A stretch of DNA of 45,639 bases from Methylovulum sp. (GTDB lineage Bacteria; Pseudomonadota; Gammaproteobacteria; Methylococcales; Methylomonadaceae): assembly GCA_030653435.1 (NCBI GenBank), contig JAURZI010000052.1, forward strand, positions 1 through 45,639, written 5' to 3'. Below are positions 28,117-38,578 of this stretch, piece after piece. The notes below the pieces were generated by a model, which saw only the letters and a program-made list of their open reading frames with translations, searched no databases and was not told the DNA's origin. Every line of letters starts with the position of its first letter. Within the stretch, counting starts at the first letter, position 1. The position numbers were made by a program, and so were the translations under genes.

Positions 28117-28962
28117 ATGAATGCTACGGAAAATGCATTGGGGGCGGTCGGCGGACAAAGCAGCGGCATGCTCGTCAACGAAGTCCTATTTGCCCTGGCA
28201 ATGCTGGCGTTTGTGGCCTTGCTTGTCATGGAGCGCCTCAAGCCTTACCACCGCTTCACCAATAAAATCGCTAAGGAGTCATTTTTTACCAACACAACGG
28301 CCTTTTTATTCAACAACATGATCCTGACCTTCTTGCGGGCTTCATCGTTGTTTTTTGTCGCCCAACAATTTTCGTCCCATGGCCTGTTGAGCGGCATGGA
28401 AAACGGCCCGGTAAAATGGTTGTTTTCGTTTGTGTTGTTCGACCTTGCCATATATCTATGGCATGCGGCCAGCCACCACTTTGAGTTTTTGTGGCGGTTC
28501 CATAAAATCCACCATAGTGACAAAAGCTTTAACGTCTCCACCGGCTTTCGCTTTCACGTTTTCGACCTGCTGCTTGAAATTATCTATAAGTGTTTGTTTG
28601 TCATACTGATTGGCGTTGAAGCTTATCTGGTGCTTGCTATCGAAATCGTCGAATTGTTTTTTGTCTTTTTCCATCATGCCAATATCTCTTTCGACAAAGA
28701 AGACGCCGTCTCGCAAATCATCATCACACCGGCATTGCACCGCGTCCACCATTCCGCCCTGCGTAGCGAACACGACAGCAATTACGGTATAGTGCTGGCC
28801 GTATGGGACAAACTGTTCGGCACCCGCAAAGAACTGGTGCCCAAAAAAATCGGCCTGGACATCATTGAGGCTGAAAATTTTCTGCAACTGTTCTTTCTCG
28901 CATTCATAACCGAGCGCCATATCAGAAAATTGCTTCAGATCATTCCTAAAGGCAAAAAATAA
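28117..28962 (+). CDS. Fatty acid hydroxylase / sterol desaturase superfamily membrane protein
   Basis: The 281-residue protein has about four hydrophobic segments and the eight-histidine di-iron pattern of the superfamily: HAASHH at 116-121, HKIHH at 129-133, FHHAN near 186, and LHRVHH at 207-212. These enzymes hydroxylate or desaturate lipid-like substrates with oxygen at the membrane. Possible substrates are fatty acids, sterols, hopanoids or carotenoids, and the sequence does not decide. It is the third gene of a tight group with SRPBCC and LOV genes, suggesting light-dependent control of a lipid modification. Confidence 0.88.
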   Translation: MNATENALGAVGGQSSGMLVNEVLFALAMLAFVALLVMERLKPYHRFTNKIAKESFFTNTTAFLFNNMILTFLRASSLFFVAQQFSSHGLLSGMENGPVKWLFSFVLFDLAIYLWHAASHHFEFLWRFHKIHHSDKSFNVSTGFRFHVFDLLLEIIYKCLFVILIGVEAYLVLAIEIVELFFVFFHHANISFDKEDAVSQIIITPALHRVHHSALRSEHDSNYGIVLAVWDKLFGTRKELVPKKIGLDIIEAENFLQLFFLAFITERHIRKLLQIIPKGKK

Positions 28963-29154
28963 TATCCGCGTAACGGCAATAAACAGACCGCAGCTCAGTG
29001 ATGCCGACCGGCTACTTTGGCGCCTGCGTTTTAACCCGGCCTGCCATGGCTTACTGTATCCCCCAGTAAATCAGCGCTACAATAAATTGACTTAACAAGG
29101 ATGAGTCGTAGAGAATAGCCGATTTAGCCTTGTAACCTACAACCTTGATCCTGC

Positions 29155-29982
29155 ATGGATAATAGCGCCCCTCCCTTGAACAGTTTGGTTTCCGTTCGAC
29201 ATTTATCTTTTTCCCGCGGCGACAAGAAAATATTTGATGATATTTCATTGGATTTTGAACGCGGCAAAATTACCGCTATTATGGGTCCTAGTGGTACGGG
29301 CAAAACCACCTTATTAAAACTGATAGGCGGACAACTGCATCCTGGACAAGGCTCAGTCACGGTAGACGGGCAGAATGTCCACTTATTGCGTCGGGCCGAA
29401 CTTTATAACCTGCGTAAACGCATAGGCATGCTTTTCCAAAGCGGCGCGCTGTTAACGGATATGAATGTTTACGATAATGTGGCGTTCCCGCTACGGGAAC
29501 ATACCCATCTGTCCGAATCAATGATCCGCACGCTGGTGCTTATGAAACTACAGGCGGTAGGTTTGAGGGGTGCCAGAAAGCTGATGCCGAATGAGCTGTC
29601 CGGCGGCATGGCTAGGCGTATTGCCTTGGCGCGCGCCATCGCCCTGGATCCTATGATGATACTCTACGATGAACCGTTTACCGGCCAAGATCCCATATCC
29701 ATGGGCGCTTTGGCGCATCTCATTAAATCCCTGAACAATACCCTGGGGCTCACCAGCATTATCGTCTCCCATGATGTCCATGAGACGTTGCTGATCGCTG
29801 ACTATATCTATGTCATATCCGAAGGCAAAATTGTCGGCCACGGCACGACGGCAGCAATCAGGCAATCGGCATCGCCATGGATACAACAGTTCATGACGGG
29901 TGCTGCCGACGGCCCGGTGCCGTTCCACTACCCGGCAAAAGACTATATTGATGATTTGCTGTCATCTGGAAAACGTTATTAA
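29155..29982 (+). CDS. mlaF: Phospholipid ABC transporter ATP-binding protein MlaF
   Basis: The 275-residue ATPase has Walker A GPSGTGKT at 44-51, Q-loop LFQSGALLTDMNVYDNVAFPL, signature LSGGMARR, Walker B MILYDEPFTGQDP and switch His in IVSHDVHE. The GALLTDM and EPFTGQDPI blocks are typical of MlaF. With MlaE, MlaD and MlaB it moves phospholipids between inner membrane and periplasm to keep outer-membrane asymmetry. mlaE follows after 12 bases. Confidence 0.95.
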   Translation: MDNSAPPLNSLVSVRHLSFSRGDKKIFDDISLDFERGKITAIMGPSGTGKTTLLKLIGGQLHPGQGSVTVDGQNVHLLRRAELYNLRKRIGMLFQSGALLTDMNVYDNVAFPLREHTHLSESMIRTLVLMKLQAVGLRGARKLMPNELSGGMARRIALARAIALDPMMILYDEPFTGQDPISMGALAHLIKSLNNTLGLTSIIVSHDVHETLLIADYIYVISEGKIVGHGTTAAIRQSASPWIQQFMTGAADGPVPFHYPAKDYIDDLLSSGKRY

Positions 29983-29994
29983 TGGCCCGCTAAG

Positions 29995-30777
29995 ATGATT
30001 GACAACTTACAAAACCTAGGCGCACAAACACGGGCCAGCTTTAACAAACTGGGACGCGGCACTTTCTTTTTATTGCAGACGCTGTCCGGCACGCTTAGTG
30101 TATTGCTGCGTCCGCGATTACTGGTCAACCAACTGTATTCAGTCGGGGTGCTGTCTTTTCTGATCATCACCATATCAGGATTGTTTGTGGGCATGGTGCT
30201 AGGCTTGCAAGGCTATTACACCCTATCCCGGTTTGGCGCCGAAGAAACGCTGGGAGTCATGGTGGCCGCCTCGCTAGTCCGCGAACTTGGCCCGGTAGTG
30301 TCCGCACTGTTATTTGCAGGCCGTGCAGGGTCTGCCTTAACTGCGGAAATCGGCTTGATGAAGGCTACCGAACAGCTATCCGGCATGGAAATGATGGCGG
30401 TTGACCCGATGAAACGCATTATCGCGCCGCGCTTTTGGGCAGGCTGCATTTCTATGCCCTTGCTGGCCGCGCTATTCAGCGCCGTAGGCATTATCGGCGG
30501 TCAGCTGGTCGGATCAGGTTTACTAGGCGTCGACGAAGGGGCTTACTGGTCGCAAATGCAGGCAAAGCTGGATTTTCAGGATGACATCGTCAACGGCATC
30601 TTGAAAAGCATTGTGTTTGGCTTTATCACCTCTTGGATAGCCTTGTTTGAAGGGTATGATGCCATCCCAACGTCTGAAGGCGTAAGCCGGGCCACCACGC
30701 GTACCGTCGTCAACTCCGCCTTCAGTATTTTAGGCCTAGACTTTATTCTCACCGCCCTCATGTTTGGAGACCATTAA
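29995..30777 (+). CDS. mlaE: Phospholipid ABC transporter permease MlaE
   Basis: The 260-residue membrane protein carries the MlaE/DUF140 pattern: [60 protein letters not shown] and the C-terminal [15 protein letters not shown]. It is the inner-membrane core of the Mla transporter. Length is normal, and it lies in the standard order between mlaF and mlaD. Confidence 0.95.
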   Translation: MIDNLQNLGAQTRASFNKLGRGTFFLLQTLSGTLSVLLRPRLLVNQLYSVGVLSFLIITISGLFVGMVLGLQGYYTLSRFGAEETLGVMVAASLVRELGPVVSALLFAGRAGSALTAEIGLMKATEQLSGMEMMAVDPMKRIIAPRFWAGCISMPLLAALFSAVGIIGGQLVGSGLLGVDEGAYWSQMQAKLDFQDDIVNGILKSIVFGFITSWIALFEGYDAIPTSEGVSRATTRTVVNSAFSILGLDFILTALMFGDH

Positions 30778-30778
30778 C

Positions 30779-31249
30779 ATGCAGCACACCCGCACTCAGG
30801 ACACGCTTGTCGGACTTTTTGTCGCCGCAGGCATTGCCGGACTGTTTTTTCTTAGCCTTCAAGTCAGCAATTTAAGCTCTTTTTCCCAGCGTGACAGCTA
30901 TACGATCACCGCTCACTTTGAAAACTCAGGTGGCTTAAAAGTCAAGTCGCCGGTATCCGCAGCCGGCGTCAAAATCGGTCAGGTCAGCGACATTCATTTT
31001 GATACCAAAAGCTATGAATCAGTGGTAACGATGAACATAGATGCCGAGTACAATACCTTGCCGGACGATACGACAGCCAGTATTTTTACGGCCGGCCTGC
31101 TGGGCGAGCAATATGTCAATCTGGAACCGGGCGGCTCTGATACTTTTTTAAAAAATAACAGCAAAATTGATATTACACAGCCTGCCATTATTCTCGAAAA
31201 AGCAATAGGCCAGTTCCTGTTTAAAGCCGCAGAAGAAAAAAGCGAATGA
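30779..31249 (+). CDS. mlaD: Phospholipid transporter periplasmic subunit MlaD (MCE domain)
   Basis: The start at 30779 gives 156 residues beginning MQHTRTQDTLVGLFVAAGIAG. The five codons before it overlap the end of mlaE and are less likely. One membrane anchor (LFVAAGIAGLFFLSLQV) is followed by an MCE domain (SYTITAHFENSGGLKVKSPVSA and GLLGEQYVNLEPGG). MlaD forms a hexameric ring on the periplasmic side. Its stop overlaps the start of mlaB by four bases. The mlaC gene expected next is missing. Confidence 0.93.
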   Translation: MQHTRTQDTLVGLFVAAGIAGLFFLSLQVSNLSSFSQRDSYTITAHFENSGGLKVKSPVSAAGVKIGQVSDIHFDTKSYESVVTMNIDAEYNTLPDDTTASIFTAGLLGEQYVNLEPGGSDTFLKNNSKIDITQPAIILEKAIGQFLFKAAEEKSE

Positions 31250-31569
31250 CGGCTATGGGCAAGCTGCAAATCATTGACGAGGGAGCAGGACATTTTGCGG
31301 TTGATGGCGACTTGACATTTTTAACTATAGATAAAGACACCGTAAAATCACTCGCATTTTTAAGTTCGGCAAAAGAAATTACCGTGGACTTAAGCCGTGT
31401 CGCCAACACGGATAGCGCCGGACTGGCATTGATGATCGAATGGATCAGGTATGCCGGCAGCAAAAGGACATTATTGCGCTTTAAAAAAATTCCGAAGCAA
31501 TTACTGAATCTGGCCAAACTCAGCGGCCTTGATGACACCCGCTATTTTACCGTCCAGTCTGATGACTGA
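31246..31569 (+). CDS. mlaB: STAS-domain protein MlaB
   Basis: The 107-residue protein has the STAS pattern, with EITVDLSRVANTDSAGLALMIEW around the conserved Ser, as in the MlaB partner of MlaF. It supports assembly and activity of the transporter on the cytoplasmic side. The ATG overlaps the mlaD stop by four bases. A second Met three residues in is an alternative start. It follows mlaD directly, without mlaC between. Confidence 0.88.
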   Translation: MTAMGKLQIIDEGAGHFAVDGDLTFLTIDKDTVKSLAFLSSAKEITVDLSRVANTDSAGLALMIEWIRYAGSKRTLLRFKKIPKQLLNLAKLSGLDDTRYFTVQSDD

Positions 31570-31615
31570 ACCAACTTAACGACTTACACTGACTTTTTAC
31601 GGATAACACGGATAA

Positions 31616-32887
<1,272 letters not shown>

Positions 32888-32896
32888 GGTGCCACT

Positions 32897-33523
32897 ATGC
32901 TAACGATAGCTGTATCCAAAGGCAGAATTTACGAAGAAGCCCTACCCTTTCTCGCCGAAGCGGGCATCGTACCCACCGATGACCCGGCAACCTGCCGCAA
33001 GCTGATTTTACAAACCACCCGCCCGGATGTACAACTGGTCATCATCCGCGCCACCGACGTACCTACGTTCGTCGAATACGGTGCGGCGGACTTAGGGATT
33101 GCCGGCAAAGACGTATTGCTCGAACATGGCACGGAAGGTTTGTACGAACCGTTAGACCTGAACATTGCCCGCTGCCGCCTGATGACCGCAGCGCATAAAG
33201 ATGCGCCGGCCATCTCAGGCCGCGTGCGGGTGGCGACCAAATATGTCAATACCGCCCAGCGTTATTTTGCAGGACTGGGCATACAGGCTGAAATCATCAA
33301 ATTATACGGTTCAATGGAGTTGGCTCCATTGGTAGGACTGGCCGATTGCATCGTGGATCTGGTCGATACCGGCAATACCTTACGCGCCAACGACCTGGAA
33401 CCGCGCGAATTAATCATGAATATCAGCTCCCGGCTCGTCGTCAATAAAGCCGCGATGAAAATAAAGAATGCCGCAATTGCGGAGCTGTTGGCGCAGTTTG
33501 AACAGACTCTTGCGAAACGATAA
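32897..33523 (+). CDS. hisG: ATP phosphoribosyltransferase HisG, short form
   Basis: The 208-residue protein begins [19 protein letters not shown] and has the [14 protein letters not shown] and [16 protein letters not shown] motifs. It lacks the C-terminal regulatory domain of the long HisG, so it should work with a HisZ partner that is not in the window. It catalyses the first step of histidine synthesis. It follows murA by nine bases, a common arrangement, and is separated from hisD by two unrelated AT-rich genes. Confidence 0.95.
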   Translation: MLTIAVSKGRIYEEALPFLAEAGIVPTDDPATCRKLILQTTRPDVQLVIIRATDVPTFVEYGAADLGIAGKDVLLEHGTEGLYEPLDLNIARCRLMTAAHKDAPAISGRVRVATKYVNTAQRYFAGLGIQAEIIKLYGSMELAPLVGLADCIVDLVDTGNTLRANDLEPRELIMNISSRLVVNKAAMKIKNAAIAELLAQFEQTLAKR

Positions 33524-33548
33524 ATCACCTAATCAGGCTTAGCCGATC

Positions 33549-34838
33549 ATGGAAAAATTAGTCATCGACAATTTTCTTGCTATTGAACATGCTGAAATAG
33601 AGATTAAGAAAATTAATCTCTTCATCGGCCCGCAAGCGCAAGGGAAAAGTTTGATTTCTAAGTTGATATATTTTTTTAAAGAGTATCCACGGACGATGAT
33701 TGAAGCTGTTGAGCAAGGTTCGTTTGTTAGAGAAGAGTTTGATCAGTTTGTACTTGATAAATTTATTAAGATTTTCCCCAAATATACTTGGGAAGACCGT
33801 TCTTTCCGGGTTACTTATGAATGTGATCATTACTCTGTTTCAATCACTAATTCGCCTGTTGATAATGAAAATGGAAGCAAATCAAAACTTGTTTTTGCTT
33901 TGCAGGGTTATGATGTTTTTCTTGCTGCATTTGAAAAATTTGTGGTCGAATATAAAAGTTTCGATGATGCTTTTTCCTATAACAACTTTACACAAGAGGG
34001 AATTGACTGCGAATCGATAATGATGGAATGGTTGGATACCGACTATCTGGAAACATGTCTTTATGTTCCGGCAGGCCGCTCTTTTTTTGCTACCGTGGAA
34101 AAAAATATTTTTTCTTTTCTTAGCTCAGAAATAACAATCGACTATTTTTTGGTTTTATTTGGAAAGTATTACAACAATACAAAAGAAGCAATAAAACGTG
34201 GATTTTATGACAATTTAGATATAAAAGATGAGCAAAGAATACGAATAGAAAGATTAGTTAAGCAAATTATCTGTGGTGATTATTTATTTGAAAATAAACA
34301 GTCCTGGATTATTAGTGAAAAAGGTAGGACTAACATTGTAGACGCATCTTCGGGACAGCAAGAGGCTTTGCCTATTGCCTTGTTATTATCAAAGCTTCCA
34401 TATTCTACAACTCACCATTTCCTCATTGAAGAACCAGAAACCCATTTATTTCCAGTCTCTCAAAATGAAATAGTCCTATTGATTGCCGATGCCTATAACT
34501 ACTTAAGAAGCCACGGCCAATCAGGTTCGAGCGGTAACTCATTCACCATAGCCACCCACAGCCCCTACATCCTGACCGCCTTCAACAACCTCATCCAAGC
34601 GGGCAATGTCGCTGCATCAAAAAACTACGAAGATTTAGACGAGCTCCGCGCGGTCGTACCTGAATCCGAATGGGTCGATTTTAATGATGTGACGGCTTAT
34701 GTTGTTGATAACGGGACGGTAAAACCAATCCTAAATCATGAATTGAAATTAATTCAAGCCAATATGATTGATGAGGTTTCCAATCAATTATCAGAGAAGT
34801 TTAGAAAATTACTGCACATGGAAGTGATTGATGAGTGA
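33549..34838 (+). CDS. OLD-like AAA-family ATPase, probable first gene of a two-gene defence-type module
   Basis: The 429-residue protein has Walker A GPQAQGKS at 27-34, a CLYVPAGRSFF block near 170, a signature-like SSGQQE at 267-272, Walker B FLIEEPETHLFP at 291-302 and ATHSPYIL at 335-342. These are the hallmarks of ABC/SMC-like ATPases of the OLD and AAA_15/AAA_21 groups. There is no TOPRIM nuclease domain, and the tail after residue 360 is short. The gene is much more AT-rich than its neighbours except for a GC-richer patch near its Walker B/ATHSP region, pointing to transfer. It overlaps the next gene by eight bases. Role in phage defence is inference. Confidence 0.82.
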   Translation: MEKLVIDNFLAIEHAEIEIKKINLFIGPQAQGKSLISKLIYFFKEYPRTMIEAVEQGSFVREEFDQFVLDKFIKIFPKYTWEDRSFRVTYECDHYSVSITNSPVDNENGSKSKLVFALQGYDVFLAAFEKFVVEYKSFDDAFSYNNFTQEGIDCESIMMEWLDTDYLETCLYVPAGRSFFATVEKNIFSFLSSEITIDYFLVLFGKYYNNTKEAIKRGFYDNLDIKDEQRIRIERLVKQIICGDYLFENKQSWIISEKGRTNIVDASSGQQEALPIALLLSKLPYSTTHHFLIEEPETHLFPVSQNEIVLLIADAYNYLRSHGQSGSSGNSFTIATHSPYILTAFNNLIQAGNVAASKNYEDLDELRAVVPESEWVDFNDVTAYVVDNGTVKPILNHELKLIQANMIDEVSNQLSEKFRKLLHMEVIDE

Positions 34839-35274
34839 CTGCATAACAACGGTTACACATAAAAATATCGTTTTTTCGGATAAAAAATCTAAGTGCGTGT
34901 TTAAGATTAAAAATGACCAGCAACGTCAAATCGAAAGGCACGAGGTTGATGGTTGTTTGATAAAAGGCGAGGAATTGAAGAAGTGTGATTGGCTCGCGGT
35001 TGATGTTGCATCCCGTTGTGAAATTTATATTGAATTGAAAGGTAAAAATATCGGCAAAGCTGTAGAACAGCTTTGCGCTTCTGTCGATCAGTTATCAACA
35101 AAGAAAACCGCTAAAAAGTTAGCTTATGTCATTGCAACCCGTTGTCCGTTAACTTCGGTAGAAATTAATGAATTAAGTGCAAAAATTTGGCGCAGCCATA
35201 AGTTGGACTTAGTTGTTAAAACAATGGAACATACGGAAAGCATAGAAAAACTACTTGCAGATTTAGCCAATTAA
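34831..35274 (+). CDS. Small PD-(D/E)XK-like protein paired with the AAA ATPase
   Basis: The ATG at 34831 gives 147 residues and follows GGAAG. It lies inside the end of the ATPase gene. A PD-(D/E)XK nuclease-like arrangement is visible: D53 in [11 protein letters not shown], then E68 and K70 in IYIELKGKN, then Q80 in [11 protein letters not shown]. This is the usual order of acidic, E-x-K and Q-containing helix motifs. I recognise no named family, and similarity to a nuclease is by motif only. Tight coupling to an OLD-like ATPase suggests a two-component effector. Base composition is AT-rich like the upstream gene. Confidence 0.7.
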   Translation: MSDCITTVTHKNIVFSDKKSKCVFKIKNDQQRQIERHEVDGCLIKGEELKKCDWLAVDVASRCEIYIELKGKNIGKAVEQLCASVDQLSTKKTAKKLAYVIATRCPLTSVEINELSAKIWRSHKLDLVVKTMEHTESIEKLLADLAN

Positions 35275-35297
35275 ACGTGACCCGTTATTTAAATACC

Positions 35298-36602
35298 ATG
35301 CCTGAATTTACCATCAAAAAGCTATCCACCCAATCCCCAGGCTTCAGCCAACAATTACAACAACTATTAGCTTGGGACGAAACCGACGATCTAGACATCC
35401 AGCAACGCGTCTTAGCCATCCTTGCCGATGTACGCAAGAATGGCGATAAAGCGGTTATCAACTACACCAACCGCTTCGACCACCGCACCATCAGCAATGC
35501 CAGCGAATTGGAATTGCCTAAAGCTATCCTGAAAGCCGCGTGGAAAAACCTGCCCGTCGAGCAAGCAAACGCATTGCAAACTGCCGCCGAGCGCATTCGC
35601 GCTTATGCCGAGCACCAAAAAATCGAGTCCTGGCAATACGTCGAGGCCAATGGCACGGTATTGGGACAAAAAATCACGCCGCTAGACAGCGTCGGCCTTT
35701 ATGTGCCGGGCGGTAAGGCGGCGTATCCGTCTTCCGTGCTGATGAACGCCATCCCCGCTAAGGTCGCAGGTGTAGGCGAATTAATCATGGTGGTGCCCAC
35801 CCCACATGGCGAAACCAATGAGCTCGTATTGGCAGCAGCCTATTTAGCGGGTGTAGATAAAGTATTCAGCATCGGCGGAGCACAAGCGGTAGCGGCATTA
35901 GCTTACGGCACCCAAACCATTCCTGCCGTCGCAAAAATCGTCGGCCCCGGCAATATTTATGTCGCAACGGCAAAAAAACTGGTGTTTGGCCAAGTCGGCA
36001 TAGATATGATCGCAGGGCCGTCGGAAATCCTGATTATCTGCGACGGCAAGACTAATCCCGACTGGATAGCGATGGATATGTTTTCACAAGCCGAACATGA
36101 TGAAAATGCCCAGGCCATCCTCATTAGCGATGACGCCAACTTTCTGGCTGCCGTAGAGCAAAGCATTAACAAATTGTTGTTGGAAATGGAACGTGCCGAC
36201 ATCATTAAAGCCTCCTTGGCAGCACGCGGCGCTTTTATCAAAGTAGAGCATTTGGATCAGGCCGCCGATGTTGCCAACCGCATAGCGCCCGAACATCTGG
36301 AGCTCTCTGTCGCCGACCCTGAAGCCTTATGCGATAAAATCCGCCACGCAGGCGCCATTTTCTTGGGTAGATACACCGCCGAAGCCCTAGGCGACTATTG
36401 CGCCGGCCCTAACCATGTCTTGCCGACATCGAGTACGGCACGGTTTTCATCACCCTTAGGCGTTTACGATTTCCAAAAACGCAGCAGTTTGATCAACTGC
36501 TCCGCAGCGGGCGCCGCTATGCTGGGACAAACAGCATCCATCTTGGCAAGGGGGGAAAGTTTGACTGCCCACGCACGGTCCGCAGAGTACCGGATTAACT
36601 AA
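35298..36602 (+). CDS. hisD: Histidinol dehydrogenase HisD
   Basis: I choose the ATG at 35298, which gives 434 residues, the normal HisD length. A GTG at 35277 is possible but has no ribosome site. Zinc and active-site motifs are seen: [42 protein letters not shown] and GPNHVLPTS. It oxidises histidinol to histidine in two NAD steps. In the usual order it follows hisG directly, but here the ATPase pair stands between them. Confidence 0.95.
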   Translation: MPEFTIKKLSTQSPGFSQQLQQLLAWDETDDLDIQQRVLAILADVRKNGDKAVINYTNRFDHRTISNASELELPKAILKAAWKNLPVEQANALQTAAERIRAYAEHQKIESWQYVEANGTVLGQKITPLDSVGLYVPGGKAAYPSSVLMNAIPAKVAGVGELIMVVPTPHGETNELVLAAAYLAGVDKVFSIGGAQAVAALAYGTQTIPAVAKIVGPGNIYVATAKKLVFGQVGIDMIAGPSEILIICDGKTNPDWIAMDMFSQAEHDENAQAILISDDANFLAAVEQSINKLLLEMERADIIKASLAARGAFIKVEHLDQAADVANRIAPEHLELSVADPEALCDKIRHAGAIFLGRYTAEALGDYCAGPNHVLPTSSTARFSSPLGVYDFQKRSSLINCSAAGAAMLGQTASILARGESLTAHARSAEYRIN

Positions 36603-36609
36603 TCGTATC

Positions 36610-36677
36610 GTAGGAGCGGGCCATGCCCGCGACCAGAGCTGACATCATGACCCATCGCGGGCATGGCCCGCTCCTAC
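36610..36677. repeat. REPIN-like element: two REP sequences in perfect inverted arrangement
   Basis: A 23-base sequence (36610-36632, beginning GTAGGAGCGGGC) recurs as an exact reverse complement at 36655-36677 with a 22-base spacer. Each arm itself folds as GCGGGC-CAT-GCCCGC. This is the double-REP form (REPIN) known from Pseudomonas and other genomes, which is moved by a RAYT transposase encoded elsewhere. It may also stabilise or end the hisD transcript. Confidence 0.85.
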
Positions 36678-36716
36678 AAGGTTTTTAAAGTTTATTCCAC
36701 AAAAAACCATCAACCC

Positions 36717-37805
36717 ATGACACTAAACACGCTTATCCCTTCCCTGTTCCGCAAAGAAGTCCTGGCAATGACGGCCTACAAAGTCGCCGATGCCGTAGGC
36801 TTAATCAAACTGGACGCGATGGAAAACCCCTACGGCTGGCCCGAAGACTTTAAAAGACAATGGCTGGAAACACTCAAAGAGTGCCCGCTCAATCGCTATC
36901 CCGACCCGGAAGCGCAACTACTGGTGCAAACCATCCGCACACACGATCAAATTCCTGCCCAGCACGCGATATTGCTGGGCAATGGTTCCGATGAAATCAT
37001 CCAATTGCTGCTGATGGCCTTGCCGCCCAACGCTAGCGTGCTATCGCCCGCGCCGGGCTTTGTCATATACCAACAAATCAGCAACTGTCTGGGCTTGGGC
37101 TATCACGGCAGCCCGTTGCTTGCCCACGATTTTGAGCTGGACTTGCCTGCTATGCTGGCAGCTATCGAGCTGTATCAGCCTGCGGTCATTTTTATTGCCT
37201 ACCCCAACAACCCTACCGGCAATTTATTTAATCCCGGCTCAGTGCACAGCATCATAAAAGCGGCCAAAGGCGTGGTGGTCATCGATGAGGCATATGCACC
37301 GTTTGCCCATGCCAGTTTTATCGGCAGCCTCGAACATTATGAGAACCTGCTAGTCATGCGTACCGTATCGAAACTGGGGCTGGCAGGTTTGCGCCTAGGC
37401 TATATCGCGGGCAACCCTGAGCTTATAGGGCAACTTAACAAAATCCGCTTACCTTACAATATCAACAGCCTGACCCAACTTAGCGCTAATTTTGCGCTAA
37501 CCCATAAGGCATTGTTCGACCAGCAAACTCAAGCCATTTGTACTAGCCGGGCCATGGTTTTTAACTGGCTTAATAATATGGACGGTATTACCGCGTATCC
37601 TAGCTCGGCCAATTTCATCCTGTTCCGGGTCGGCCAGGGCCAAGCGGATAAGATTCACGCCAGCCTCAAGCAGCAAGGCGTGTTAATTAAAAACCTTAGT
37701 CCGCAAGGCGGCTTACTCAGTGATTGCTTGCGTGTCACAATAGGCACGGAGCATGAAAACACTGCATTTATTGGCGCACTGACAAATAGCATGTCTAAGC
37801 ATTAA
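36717..37805 (+). CDS. hisC: Histidinol-phosphate aminotransferase HisC
   Basis: The ATG at 36717 gives 362 residues, normal for HisC. A longer frame from 36663 begins inside the REPIN element and is rejected. PLP-enzyme motifs are present: NRYPDPEAQLL, LLGNGSDEIIQLL, IAYPNNPTGNLF, VVIDEAYAPFA, and the PLP lysine in RTVSKLGLAGLRLGY. It converts imidazole acetol phosphate to histidinol phosphate. It follows hisD on the same strand with the REPIN element between. Some homologs act on other substrates. Confidence 0.93.
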   Translation: MTLNTLIPSLFRKEVLAMTAYKVADAVGLIKLDAMENPYGWPEDFKRQWLETLKECPLNRYPDPEAQLLVQTIRTHDQIPAQHAILLGNGSDEIIQLLLMALPPNASVLSPAPGFVIYQQISNCLGLGYHGSPLLAHDFELDLPAMLAAIELYQPAVIFIAYPNNPTGNLFNPGSVHSIIKAAKGVVVIDEAYAPFAHASFIGSLEHYENLLVMRTVSKLGLAGLRLGYIAGNPELIGQLNKIRLPYNINSLTQLSANFALTHKALFDQQTQAICTSRAMVFNWLNNMDGITAYPSSANFILFRVGQGQADKIHASLKQQGVLIKNLSPQGGLLSDCLRVTIGTEHENTAFIGALTNSMSKH

Positions 37806-37978
37806 TCTGATAGGTTAGTTAGAGCCGACTACCTTGCATCTGCACGCTTTATTGTCCAATCTATCAACTACCCTTAAACAATTCGGTGCAGGCACTTCAA
37901 ATCCACTAGGTTCTAGTGGTATATTGCACACACAAAAAATGTGCCTTAGTGCACGAATATAATGAGGAGGGTTCAATA

Positions 37979-38578
37979 ATGATAAATGAAGACGTGGATC
38001 AGTCTAAACGCCAGTTTTTAACCTCGGCTTTAACCGTGGTTGGCGCAATAGGTACAGGTTATTTGGCCGTTCCTTTCCTTGCCCAAATGCAGCCCAGCGT
38101 CAAGGCGATGGCTGCCGGAGCGCCTGTTGAAGTTGACATCAGCAAAATCGAAGCCGGTCAATTGATTAGGGTTGCGTGGCGCGGCAAGCCCGTGTGGATA
38201 CTCAACAGAACCCCTGAAGTGATTCAGACCTTAAAAACCCTGGACTCACAACTCAGGGATCCGCTATCCCAAGAGTCGATACAACCCGAATACAGTAAAA
38301 ATCCGGTACGCTCCATTAAACCTGAAATTTTCGTTGCCGTCGGTTTATGCACTCATCTGGGCTGCTCGCCCACGTTCCGCCCTGAAATCGCACCGCATGA
38401 TCTAGGCGAAAAATGGAAAGGCGGTTTCTTTTGCCCTTGCCACGGATCATGGTTCGATCTGGCCGGCCGCGTTTATCAAGGTGTGCCAGCACCGACCAAT
38501 CTGGAAATCCCGCCTTACCGCTATATAACGGATACCCTGATTATCGTCGGTGAAACTGACGGGGAGAAAAAAGCATGA
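37979..38578 (+). CDS. petA: Ubiquinol-cytochrome c reductase Rieske iron-sulfur subunit
   Basis: The start at 37979 is set by GAGGAGG eight bases upstream, and the protein has 199 residues. An N-terminal KRQFLTSALTVVGAIGTGYLA membrane segment resembles a Tat-type anchor. The [2Fe-2S] ligands are in LCTHLGCSP and CPCHGSWFD, with the PPYRY ending typical of bc1 Rieske proteins. It transfers electrons from ubiquinol to cytochrome c1. It overlaps petB by four bases. Confidence 0.97.
   Translation: MINEDVDQSKRQFLTSALTVVGAIGTGYLAVPFLAQMQPSVKAMAAGAPVEVDISKIEAGQLIRVAWRGKPVWILNRTPEVIQTLKTLDSQLRDPLSQESIQPEYSKNPVRSIKPEIFVAVGLCTHLGCSPTFRPEIAPHDLGEKWKGGFFCPCHGSWFDLAGRVYQGVPAPTNLEIPPYRYITDTLIIVGETDGEKKA

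Noticed and set aside
36663..36716. Upstream extension of hisC starting at 36663
   Set aside because: It begins inside the REPIN arm, and the normal HisC length and N-terminus start at 36717.
37958..37963. TATAAT hexamer just before petA as a promoter -10 element
   Set aside because: No -35-like sequence lies at a suitable distance, and a transcript from it would start within the GAGGAGG ribosome site.
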